From positions 1 to 24,114 of the forward strand of contig NZ_BTPU01000068.1 in the NCBI RefSeq assembly GCF_036985595.1: a stretch of 24,114 nucleotides of DNA. Direction: 5' to 3'. Made by a program: the position numbers and the translations under genes. Below the pieces are notes generated by a model. That model was not told the DNA's origin. It did no database searches and was given only the letters and a program-made list of their open reading frames with translations. This document shows positions 16,789 through 23,821 of the stretch, in pieces; positions within the stretch are counted from its first letter, which is position 1, and each line of letters opens with the position of its first letter. Origin of the DNA: Vallitalea maricola (GTDB taxonomy: Bacteria > Bacillota > Clostridia > Lachnospirales > Vallitaleaceae).

Positions 16789-17835
16789 TTACTCTATCAT
16801 ATCTCTCATATCACCCATAATAGCTCTTGGAACTGGTAAATCCAACATGGTCTTTAGTCCAGCTCTTGCATTGATTACATGAGGTATCATATTGACACAC
16901 ATAGCAATAGTTCCAATTCCTCCTGGAATCTCTGGATTAATAGCCATATTTACATCTGGGACACCTTTGATTCTTATGTAATCACCAGTACTTACCCCTT
17001 CAAGCTCTGGCTCTATTTGTTGAGGATGAATCATATTAATCTTTCTTTCCCCATTAACCATTCCATGACCAACCATGTTAACACCTGCTACATTACCTGC
17101 TTCTACCTTTGCATAAGGTGTCTCTCTATAAACGTTGGAAATAATAGGTTTACATCCTTGGCTTATTGGTCCATCCAATTTCCAGCCGATTGCATCTGTA
17201 ATCATCCTTATGGATTCAGCAAAACCTACATGACCAGCTAAAGAACCATCTTCAACTCTTCTATCAAAATCATCTGATTTAATACCTACACCTTGTTCTT
17301 CCATTACCGTTGGACCAAAAGGTGATAAACTGTTGACTCTTTCACATTCTATACTCTCAACTTCTTCACAAGCTCCTGTTAAAACAACAGCCAATAAGTC
17401 CATAATCAACCCTGGATTAATTCCAGTTCCTAAAACTGATACGCCATTTTCTTTTGCAATCTTATCTATTTCATCTGACAATTCAGGAGACTGAGCTCTT
17501 GAATATGCCATCTCTTCAGCCGTTGATATAACATTGATTTTCTTCTTAAGGATATATACTATCTTATCAAAAGCACCCTTAACATAAGAATCTGTACATA
17601 GTAATGCTACATCTGCACATTTCTCTGTAAATATTTCATCTTCGTCACCACTAATGATGACCTCGCTTCTATCCTTTTTCTCTACTCCCAAAACTTCATA
17701 CATGCTTTTACCTATTTTATTAGGGTCTTTATCACACACTCCAACTATTTTGACACCTTGTTTTTTTAACAGCATATTAGCCATTCCGCTGCCCATAGCT
17801 CCAAATCCCCATATTATAACTTTTATATCTTCCAT
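16789..17835 (-). CDS. ord: 2,4-diaminopentanoate dehydrogenase
   Basis: A 348-residue NAD(P)-dependent oxidoreductase with an N-terminal Rossmann fold (VIIWGFGAMGSG, residues 6-17; glycines 10, 12, 15), related to dihydrodipicolinate reductase and diaminopimelate dehydrogenase-like enzymes. It oxidatively deaminates 2,4-diaminopentanoate at C4 to 2-amino-4-oxopentanoate plus ammonia and feeds OrtAB. The mid-protein segment NGVSVLGTGINPGLIMDLL is typical of the family. The start is ATG 17835, seven bases after AGGAGG (17843-17848). It is the first gene of the conserved ord-ort-ora block. It is separated from arcB by about 140 bases holding a long inverted repeat, so it may have its own regulation. 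Confidence 0.93.
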   Translation of the reverse strand: MEDIKVIIWGFGAMGSGMANMLLKKQGVKIVGVCDKDPNKIGKSMYEVLGVEKKDRSEVIISGDEDEIFTEKCADVALLCTDSYVKGAFDKIVYILKKKINVISTAEEMAYSRAQSPELSDEIDKIAKENGVSVLGTGINPGLIMDLLAVVLTGACEEVESIECERVNSLSPFGPTVMEEQGVGIKSDDFDRRVEDGSLAGHVGFAESIRMITDAIGWKLDGPISQGCKPIISNVYRETPYAKVEAGNVAGVNMVGHGMVNGERKINMIHPQQIEPELEGVSTGDYIRIKGVPDVNMAINPEIPGGIGTIAMCVNMIPHVINARAGLKTMLDLPVPRAIMGDMRDMIE

Positions 17836-17863
17836 ACCTTATCCTCCTATATCTACTCCAAGG

Positions 17864-17957
17864 AACCTATTCAACTTTCCCACTACATTGACCTTTTAAG
17901 TCATGCTAATTAAAAGATCCATTCAAAGTAGGAAAGTTGATAATATACTGATAGGTT
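17864..17957 (-). promoter_or_regulatory. Long imperfect hairpin in the arcB-ord gap
   Basis: Three complementary blocks nest: AACCTAT (17864-17870) with ATAGGTT (17951-17957); TCAACTTTCC (17871-17880) with GGAAAGTTGA (17931-17940), a perfect 10-base pair; and CTTTTAA (17893-17899) with TTAAAAG (17910-17916). In the minus-strand mRNA it ends 15 bases before the ord ribosome binding site and is not followed by a U run, so it does not look like a terminator. It may stabilise, process or control the ord-ort-ora message. Confidence 0.6.
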
Positions 17958-17975
17958 ACTTAGTTTATTAATTAC

Positions 17976-18962
17976 TTATAAAGTAGCTACCATCACAGCT
18001 TTTATAGTATGCATTCTATTCTCTGCTTCATCGAATACAACTGAGTATTTGCTTTCAAATACCTCATCGGTAACTTCCATTTCACTTATACCATATTTCT
18101 TCTCTATTTCTTTACCGACAGTAGTTTTAAGATCATGAAAAGCTGGAAGACAATGCATGAAGATAACTTCACTATTAGCCATATTCACCATATCCATATT
18201 TACTTGATAAGGCTTTAATAACTTGATTCTCTCTTCAAAATGCTCTTCTTCACCCATGGAAACCCATACATCAGTATAGATGACATCTACATTACTGATA
18301 CCTTCTTCAACGGAATCTGTAACTTTTATAGAACCACCTGATTCATTAGCATATACTTCAGCTTTAGTTACTAATTCTTGCTCTGGGAACAACTCTTTTG
18401 GAGATACTATTCTAAAGTCCATACCCATCTTTGAGGCACCTATCATCAATGAGTTAGCCATATTGTTTCTGCCATCACCTACATACGCGAATTTTATTCC
18501 CTTCAAATAACCTTTATGTTCAAATATAGTAAGGAAATCTGCTAATATTTGAGTTGGGTGGAATTTATCTGTTAGTCCATTCCATACAGGAACACCAGCA
18601 TATTTTGCTAAATCAGATACTGTATCATGGGAAAATCCTCTAAACTGTATACCATCAAACATTCTTCCAAGTACTCTAGCTGTATCAGCAACAGATTCTT
18701 TTTTACCTAATTGAATATCACCTTTTCCTAGATATTCTGGATGAGCACCTTCGTCAACAGCGGCTGTTACGAATGCACATCTTGTTCTTGTAGAAGGCTT
18801 TTCAAATATTAATGCTATGTTTTTGCCATCAAGATTCTTAGGTCTTATACCTGCGTATTTTTGTCTTTTTAATTCACTGGCTAAATCAATCAAATACTCA
18901 ATTTCCTTCTTAGAATAATCCTCTAATGATAACAAATGTCTTCCTTTCAAATTAAATGCCAT
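17976..18962 (-). CDS. arcB: Ornithine carbamoyltransferase, probably catabolic
   Basis: A 328-residue cytoplasmic transcarbamylase that exchanges citrulline plus phosphate with ornithine plus carbamoyl phosphate. It shows the carbamoyl-phosphate loop STRTR (57-61), HPTQ (135-138) and HCLP (270-273), the last holding the ornithine-site cysteine. Length is normal. Being directly downstream of arginine deiminase and upstream of ornithine fermentation genes, it most likely runs toward ornithine, i.e. ArcB rather than biosynthetic ArgF. Sequence alone does not separate these firmly. AAGGAGG (18968-18974 region) precedes ATG 18962. The gap to arcA is about 100 bases and contains a TTGAACT/AGTTCAA pair (19013-19019 with 19045-19051) of unknown meaning. 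Confidence 0.95.
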   Translation of the reverse strand: MAFNLKGRHLLSLEDYSKKEIEYLIDLASELKRQKYAGIRPKNLDGKNIALIFEKPSTRTRCAFVTAAVDEGAHPEYLGKGDIQLGKKESVADTARVLGRMFDGIQFRGFSHDTVSDLAKYAGVPVWNGLTDKFHPTQILADFLTIFEHKGYLKGIKFAYVGDGRNNMANSLMIGASKMGMDFRIVSPKELFPEQELVTKAEVYANESGGSIKVTDSVEEGISNVDVIYTDVWVSMGEEEHFEERIKLLKPYQVNMDMVNMANSEVIFMHCLPAFHDLKTTVGKEIEKKYGISEMEVTDEVFESKYSVVFDEAENRMHTIKAVMVATL

Positions 18963-19064
18963 ATTACCTTCCTCCTTAAAAATTTATATTATTTTTATCT
19001 TTGATATATAATTTGAACTTGTTGAAACAGTTAAGTAGATGTTTAGTTCAATTTATATAGATAA

Positions 19065-20291
19065 TTAAATATCTTCTCTTATGATAGGCATACTCATACA
19101 TCTTGGACCGCCTCTGCCCCGAGACAACTCAGAACTATGAATAACGTGTGTCTTAACACCATTCTCATTAAGTATCCTATTTGTTACATAATTCCTTGAA
19201 TAAACTACAACTTCACCAGGAGCTATAGCAAGAGTATTAGAACCGTCATTCCATTGTTCTCTTGGTCCATCTATCTTATCTCCGCCGGCACATCTTATTA
19301 AAGTAATATCAGTTAACCCAAGATATTTTTTCAATATTTCCTGTAATGTTGCCTTTTCTTCAGTAATTTTTATAGAATCATCTTTCTCTTTAGTTATTGA
19401 ATAAACTGTCAATGGACCTTCTATCTCATGATGGATAGTGAATTTATTATAATCAATCATTGTGAAGACTGTGTCCAAATGCATGAATGCTCTCTTTTTG
19501 GGTATATTGAATGCAAGTATTGTGTGAAAACTCTGACCTGATTTGAAGATATTTTTTGCAAGTGTTTCTACCGAATGTGCTTCTGACCTTTCTGAAATAC
19601 CTATAGCTAAAACATTTTTATTAAGAATTAGTGTATCTCCGCCTTCTAGAGATGTTTTTTCATTGCGATTATATAATATTGGAATGTCACTATCCTTGAA
19701 TCTTGGATTATGCTCTATTATATATTTCATGAAAAGTGTCTCTCTATTTCTAGTGCACGTTCTCATCTTATTAATTGTTATACCGTTCCCGATTGCAGCG
19801 GCAGGGTCTCTTGTAAAGTATAGATTAGGCATAGGGTCCAGTATAAAAGGATAGGTCTCATCTACTAAGTAAGCTAATGATTTTGCTATATTTGGTATTT
19901 CATTTTTTCTTATTCCTGACATCATTTTTCTAATTAACATACCATCATCTTTATTATCAAAATACTCTAATAGCGCATATTTCATTCTTTCATCATATAT
20001 TCTAGCTTCATTTAAAAAGTCTTTTATTAGAGCTTCTCTAACCTTCTTATCCTCTATCGCTTCAACTACCAAGTCCTGTAAGTAAAGTACTTCAACCCCT
20101 TGTTCCTTCAATGTCCTAGCGAAATAGTCATGTTCCCTTATAGCTTCCTTTAGATACGGGATTTCATCAAATAAAAGTTTTTCCATAAGATTAGGTGTTA
20201 AATTTTCTATTTCAGCTGAAGGTCTATGAAGAATTACAGAAACAAGCTTGCCTATTTCAGATGTTACATGGAGTGGATTATCGTAAGACAT
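19065..20291 (-). CDS. arcA: Arginine deiminase
   Basis: A 408-residue enzyme hydrolysing arginine to citrulline and ammonia, the first step of the arginine deiminase route. Family motifs include NLYFTRDPAA, LEGGDTLIL, the catalytic-histidine strand MHLDTVFTMID and the nucleophile segment GRGGPRCMSMP, with Cys398 eleven residues from the C-terminus. All expected catalytic residues are intact. The start is ATG 20291, shortly after AAGGGGG; a TTG one codon earlier is less likely. It is the first gene of the minus-strand catabolic series, behind a good promoter at 20333-20360. The usual partners arcC and arcD are absent nearby, so carbamoyl phosphate must be used by a kinase encoded elsewhere. 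Confidence 0.96.
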   Translation of the reverse strand: MSYDNPLHVTSEIGKLVSVILHRPSAEIENLTPNLMEKLLFDEIPYLKEAIREHDYFARTLKEQGVEVLYLQDLVVEAIEDKKVREALIKDFLNEARIYDERMKYALLEYFDNKDDGMLIRKMMSGIRKNEIPNIAKSLAYLVDETYPFILDPMPNLYFTRDPAAAIGNGITINKMRTCTRNRETLFMKYIIEHNPRFKDSDIPILYNRNEKTSLEGGDTLILNKNVLAIGISERSEAHSVETLAKNIFKSGQSFHTILAFNIPKKRAFMHLDTVFTMIDYNKFTIHHEIEGPLTVYSITKEKDDSIKITEEKATLQEILKKYLGLTDITLIRCAGGDKIDGPREQWNDGSNTLAIAPGEVVVYSRNYVTNRILNENGVKTHVIHSSELSRGRGGPRCMSMPIIREDI

Positions 20292-20332
20292 CAACTTCCC
20301 CCTTTTTAATAAGTATTTTTATATTTGAGAAA

Positions 20333-20360
20333 ATTGTATGATATAATAATTAAGTGACAA
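20333..20360 (-). promoter_or_regulatory. Sigma-A-type promoter of arcA
   Basis: On the minus strand, -35 TTGTCA (20355-20360) and -10 TACAAT (20333-20338) each match consensus at 5 of 6 positions and are 16 bases apart. They lie about 42 bases before the arcA start. This is the best promoter match upstream of the arginine/ornithine genes. Confidence 0.65.
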
Positions 20361-20867
20361 ACATTTAATTTCCTCATTAATAATTCGAACCTTTGTTATC
20401 TCATTAGCAAGAAAAAACTATTAGTCATAGCTTAATTAAATAGAAAAAAATCATCAGTATATCGTCCATGAATAAAACGGTTCATATGTCAGAAATATGC
20501 ACTTCTACATACATATTATCACATAATTAGTTTTCAATAACAACCATATTTTTTAATAAAAAGTGCCTTTAAAATATTATGTATTTATATTCAATACTTT
20601 TCGGATAAATATTCAACAAAAATCCCCATTATCACTGTATTTTTTATCTTAAAACCGTGTAAATATAAATAAATTTTTTTTAATAAATTTCTTAAAATAA
20701 TTATAGTTTTATAGAATTATCATATAAAAAACACATTGATTTTAAGACTTTGCTTTATTAAAGTATTATAGAGAATATTATTTAGTATTCTATATAAGAA
20801 CTTTAATTAGTATGATAATAGGTTATATTTTCATGTGCTAAATGAGAAATTTCTTGGATATAAAAAT
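20361..20867. other. AT-rich stretch with no recognised gene
   Basis: About 500 bases between the arcA promoter and the terminator of the next gene. I see no open reading frame with a ribosome binding site. Contents I can support are the possible ARG box at 20467 and an imperfect hairpin at 20758-20806 with perfect outer arms TTAAAGT and ACTTTAA. A small RNA cannot be excluded. Confidence 0.4.
20467..20488. promoter_or_regulatory. Candidate ArgR/AhrC box
   Basis: CATGAATAAAACGGTTCAT carries the ATGAA (20468-20472) and TTCAT (20481-20485) arms at the spacing of an ARG box (compare the B. subtilis type CATGAATAAAAATGCAAG). It lies about 110 bases upstream of the arcA -35. A single half-matched box at that distance is suggestive only. 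Confidence 0.35.
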
Positions 20868-20907
20868 AGAGTATCTTACTTAGGATATTAACCTAGCAAA
20901 ATACTCT
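20860..20907 (-). terminator. Rho-independent terminator after the secreted M56-domain paralogue
   Basis: On the minus strand, AGAGTAT (20901-20907) pairs with ATACTCT (20868-20874), with an inner TAGG/CCTA pair (20892-20895 with 20881-20884), followed by ATTTTTAT. It lies 26 bases after the stop of the gene ending at 20933. Confidence 0.7.
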
Positions 20908-20932
20908 TATTAATTAATGATTGATTTTGACT

Positions 20933-21673
20933 TTAGATACCTTGTTCATTAATCTGTTCTTCAAATTCTCTACGAATTCTCTCGGCTTCTTCATGGGTCA
21001 TTCTTTTAGCTTCTATTTCTTCTTTTAGATATTTCTCTCTAGCTTCTAGGAATTCTTCTACTGTATCAAAAGGACCTAACTCTTTGTCACCTATCCAAAT
21101 TCCAATGCTAATACTAACATCAATTGGAGATTCTCCATAATCTCCCCATAGCTCATACGTAGAATAACACCGTTTACCATCTTCATCTAGATAACTTTCA
21201 CCTTGTATAGGTTTACTCACAAATCCTTTTCCTGATTTTATGCTTTCTAGTTGTTTTTTCATTATCTCTAGAGTATCTTCAAAGCGTCTCTGAGCTTTAT
21301 CTATCTCAGTCTTAGCAAAATATTTTGACTCTTTAATCTCAGCCATATAAGCATTATGATTATCAATAAAGTCAATCATATATTTCTCGTATTCCTCAGC
21401 CGTATATTTTTCCACTTTACATTTAAGTTTTATCTTTTCTGGATCAATTTCAATAAGTTTTCCATCTTCGTTATGTTCATAGACCTTTCCATTAGAAGAT
21501 TCAAAGATTTGTGTTGAACTATTTACTATTTCTACATTTTGAGAACTTCTTTCATACTTAATTGTACCATCGGGCATTTCTTTAGCTTCTGTCATTGCAA
21601 ATACGCTTGTAACACTAATCAATAAAAGCAATGCACTCACTAAACTAATGATTGATGCTTTTCTAAATTTCAT
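20933..21673 (-). CDS. Secreted or membrane-anchored paralogue of the M56 protein's extracellular domain
   Basis: A 246-residue protein of unknown function. An N-terminal signal or anchor, MKFRKASIISLVSALLLLIS then VTSVFAM, closely matches the last membrane helix of the neighbouring M56 protease (MKFKKLSTFSIIMTIIF, SSVFAM). The rest parallels that protease's outer domain: EYEKYM.DFI.N...YM, an EDTLEIMKKQLESIKSGKGF block (EDNLEMMKNELDIIKSGKGF in the protease), KP....Y.DE.G and SISIG. The C-terminus adds about 60 very charged, probably coiled-coil residues (FLEAREKYLKEEIEAK). The start is ATG 21673, nine bases after AAAGGA; an ATG 14 codons earlier has no ribosome binding site. Its promoter copies that of blaI, so BlaI should control it. 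It may be a decoy, partner or substrate of the sensor protease; this is inference. Confidence 0.8.
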   Translation of the reverse strand: MKFRKASIISLVSALLLLISVTSVFAMTEAKEMPDGTIKYERSSQNVEIVNSSTQIFESSNGKVYEHNEDGKLIEIDPEKIKLKCKVEKYTAEEYEKYMIDFIDNHNAYMAEIKESKYFAKTEIDKAQRRFEDTLEIMKKQLESIKSGKGFVSKPIQGESYLDEDGKRCYSTYELWGDYGESPIDVSISIGIWIGDKELGPFDTVEEFLEAREKYLKEEIEAKRMTHEEAERIRREFEEQINEQGI

Positions 21674-21714
21674 ATTATCAAATCCTTTCTTTGATGTTTT
21701 AATTTTGGTTAACA

Positions 21715-21731
21715 TAGACTTACATAGTCTA
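21715..21731. repeat. Small inverted repeat in the 5' leader of the paralogue gene
   Basis: TAGACT (21715-21720) and AGTCTA (21726-21731) flank five bases in the leader between the BlaI operator and the start at 21673. It may form a short mRNA hairpin. Function is unknown. Confidence 0.4.
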
Positions 21732-21782
21732 TTGTTATGCCTACAATCTAATTGTTTTAATTATATATCATCTCCTCCAAAA

Positions 21783-21836
21783 ATGACTATTGCAATAGTC
21801 ATTTTTATACTATCACAATAGTCATTCTTATGTCAA
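21783..21836 (-). promoter_or_regulatory. BlaI-type promoter/operator of the paralogue gene (copy A)
   Basis: On the minus strand, -35 TTGACA (21831-21836) is followed after 18 bases by -10 TAGTAT (21807-21812). Two dyads overlap it: ACTATCACAATAGT (21809-21822) over the spacer and -10, and a perfect 20-base palindrome ATGACTATTGCAATAGTCAT (21783-21802) over the expected transcription start. Positions 21786-21826 are identical to 23724-23764 before blaI. The dyad size and placement suit a BlaI/MecI-type dimer; the identity of the repressor is inferred from the linked blaI. Confidence 0.75.
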
Positions 21837-21897
21837 GACCTTTTTTTTAGTTTTTTATAGAATATATTTATAATATGGACTTTATATTTATACGATT

Positions 21898-23334
21898 TCA
21901 ATCCATATTGTAATACTCCCCACCTATTGAAATTGAACTTGTAATAACATTACCATTCTCATCTATATATTCTTTTTCATCAACAGGTTTGTATATAAAA
22001 CCTTTACCCGATTTTATTATATCTAATTCATTTTTCATCATTTCAAGATTATCTTCATATATCTTTTGTTGTTTTTGTAAATAGGATTGTGAATATAATT
22101 CTGATTTTTCAAGTATAGACATATAGTTCTTATAGTTAGCAATATAATCTTCCATTTCTTGTTCATACTCTTGCTGGCTATATGCTTCTAACTTATAATT
22201 AGGCTCAGTTAATTTTTCATTTACTTGATTTAAATGACCATTATGATAAATATAAGATTTATTATGACTAGAACTACCGTTTTGAATCTGTGTTGTATCT
22301 GTAACAATGACTATATTTCTGTTATTTTTTTGATTATCAATGTAATTATTGGAACTAATAGGTTTGTCTACTGTCATAGCAAATACACTACTAAAACTTA
22401 AAATAAAAATAATAGTCATAATAATAGAAAATGTTGATAATTTTTTAAATTTCATAATCATAACGATTCTTTCTTGGATAGCATTTTTACCAAAATAACT
22501 AAATATATGTGAAAATCCTCTTTGAGTTTCTGCTAGATTTATTAGGGATAAGGCGTAGTCAGATTTTGAATTTTCTCCAAACACAGTAATTATCTTTTCA
22601 TCGCAAGAAATCTCAATATCTCTATTTAATAGAATATGCATTATCCATACCAATGGATTAAACCAATGTACACATAACGCTATCAATGATACTAATTTCA
22701 ATAACACATCACATCTTTTAATATGTATCATTTCATGAGTTAAAATATAGTTAAGCTGCTGGTCGTTCGAGTAATCTATGATTTTGGGTAATATTATTTT
22801 AGGTCTTAATATCCCATAGGTAATAGGCGATATTATCCTGTCAGAAGATAGAACTTTTATTTTACGTTTTATTTTTTGTTGGTTAAGCCATTCAAAGATA
22901 AATTCATTATTTTTCACAGGTATTGACATTTGCAGCCTTTTATATGAATTAATAAATGATATTATAAAATAAGTAGCTAAAATAACCATACCTGCTATCC
23001 ATAAAATCATCAAGACATTAGTATTACCAATCCCGTGTTGTGAACGAATAACTTTCTGATATTGCGTTAAATCACTTATCACCGTTATATTACTATCACT
23101 AACTTTTTGTGTGTAATACATATTACTGTTTTTTGCATTATTAGAAAAATGACTCACTATAGAATAGATATTAACACGTGAGGGTATCCGTACAGGTATT
23201 AATAATTGTAAAATTGCTATTTCCCATAAAAACACGAATGTTTTTTTAGATATATGGTGCATAGCTATAGTCCTTAATATAATTACAAATATTATAAAAA
23301 TACTTGTGGTAAAATTTATCCAAATAATATTCAA
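21898..23334 (-). CDS. M56 family (BlaR1/MecR1-type) membrane zinc metalloprotease without a penicillin-binding domain
   Basis: A 478-residue polytopic sensor protease. Several N-terminal membrane segments surround a cytoplasmic M56 domain with the zinc motif THEMIH (HExxH at 200-204) and a downstream glutamate in RDIEISCDEK. A last helix (SIIMTIIFILSFSSVFAM) leads to an outer region of about 155 residues, rich in charged helices and ending IKSGKGFIYKPVDEKEYIDENG. In BlaR1 that position holds a beta-lactam-acylated transpeptidase domain; here none of its SxxK/KTG-type motifs is seen, so the signal is probably not beta-lactam acylation. On sensing, the protease should inactivate BlaI. The start is TTG 23334, six bases after GAGGTG; GTG 23343 overlaps that site. 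The ribosome binding site overlaps the blaI stop, indicating coupling. Confidence 0.88.
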   Translation of the reverse strand: MNIIWINFTTSIFIIFVIILRTIAMHHISKKTFVFLWEIAILQLLIPVRIPSRVNIYSIVSHFSNNAKNSNMYYTQKVSDSNITVISDLTQYQKVIRSQHGIGNTNVLMILWIAGMVILATYFIISFINSYKRLQMSIPVKNNEFIFEWLNQQKIKRKIKVLSSDRIISPITYGILRPKIILPKIIDYSNDQQLNYILTHEMIHIKRCDVLLKLVSLIALCVHWFNPLVWIMHILLNRDIEISCDEKIITVFGENSKSDYALSLINLAETQRGFSHIFSYFGKNAIQERIVMIMKFKKLSTFSIIMTIIFILSFSSVFAMTVDKPISSNNYIDNQKNNRNIVIVTDTTQIQNGSSSHNKSYIYHNGHLNQVNEKLTEPNYKLEAYSQQEYEQEMEDYIANYKNYMSILEKSELYSQSYLQKQQKIYEDNLEMMKNELDIIKSGKGFIYKPVDEKEYIDENGNVITSSISIGGEYYNMD

Positions 23335-23344
23335 TATATACACC

Positions 23345-23704
23345 TCACTTTAACTTGGTAACCAATCCTTTTAATTTTTCTATTTCTTCACTTGAAAGAT
23401 TTTGATTACCAATAAAAGCTGCAAAGAATTTTTCGGTTGAGCCATCAAACATTTTATCTATCAATTCTCTTGTTTCATATTGCTGCGCTTTTTCCCTGCT
23501 GACCATGGGCTTACACATGAAGTTTGGTTCATACCTTTTAATAGCTTCTTTTTCTATACATTTTTTTATAACTGTATATGTTGTGTTTCTATTCCAACCT
23601 ATTTCCTCTTTTAAAATTTTAGAAATCTTTCCAGCTGATAAATCTCCTTGTTTCCAAAGAACCTCCATAACTTTAAGCTCAGAATCAAATAACTTTAAGC
23701 TCAT
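23345..23704 (-). CDS. blaI: BlaI/MecI-family transcriptional repressor
   Basis: A 119-residue winged-helix repressor. The DNA-binding half reads LFDSELKVMEVLWKQGDLSAGKI, then EEIGWNRNTTYTVIKKCIEKEAI. The C-terminal dimerisation helices (FDGSTEKFFAAFIGN..LSSEEIEKLKGLV) are the family's usual end. Such dimers bind TACA/TGTA- or ACTAT-type dyads over promoters until the partner M56 protease triggers their cleavage. The start is ATG 23704, seven bases after AGGAGG; an ATG 12 codons earlier (23740) lies within the operator and is not the start. Two dyads in its own promoter suggest autoregulation, and the copied promoter before the gene at 21673 extends the regulon. No beta-lactamase or PBP gene is in the window. 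Confidence 0.92.
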   Translation of the reverse strand: MSLKLFDSELKVMEVLWKQGDLSAGKISKILKEEIGWNRNTTYTVIKKCIEKEAIKRYEPNFMCKPMVSREKAQQYETRELIDKMFDGSTEKFFAAFIGNQNLSSEEIEKLKGLVTKLK

Positions 23705-23723
23705 ATTTTCACCTCCTAAAAAA

Positions 23724-23774
23724 ACTATTGCAATAGTCATTTTTATACTATCACAATAGTCATTTTATTGTCAA
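23724..23774 (-). promoter_or_regulatory. BlaI-type promoter/operator of blaI-M56 (copy B)
   Basis: On the minus strand, -35 TTGACA (23769-23774) and -10 TAGTAT (23745-23750) are 18 bases apart. The dyads are ACTATCACAATAGT (23747-23760) and ACTATTGCAATAGT (23724-23737, a perfect palindrome). The arrangement is the same as copy A at 21783-21836, with a 41-base identical core. Confidence 0.75.
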
Positions 23775-23821
23775 GGTATACTATCAAAAATAAATACAAT
23801 TAAACAGTAATAAGCTACAAC

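Noticed and set aside
21872..21909. Terminator after the M56 gene (TCCATATT / AATATGGA pair).
   Set aside because: The eight-base stem includes the last codons, has a 22-base loop and is not followed by a U run on the minus strand.
21898..23704. A beta-lactam resistance operon (blaR1-blaI-blaZ or mec).
   Set aside because: No beta-lactamase or PBP gene is present and the M56 protein lacks the penicillin-binding sensor domain.
23704..23740. Upstream ATG start for BlaI within the ACTATTGCAATAGT dyad.
   Set aside because: It has no ribosome binding site and would code through the operator; AGGAGG lies just before ATG 23704.
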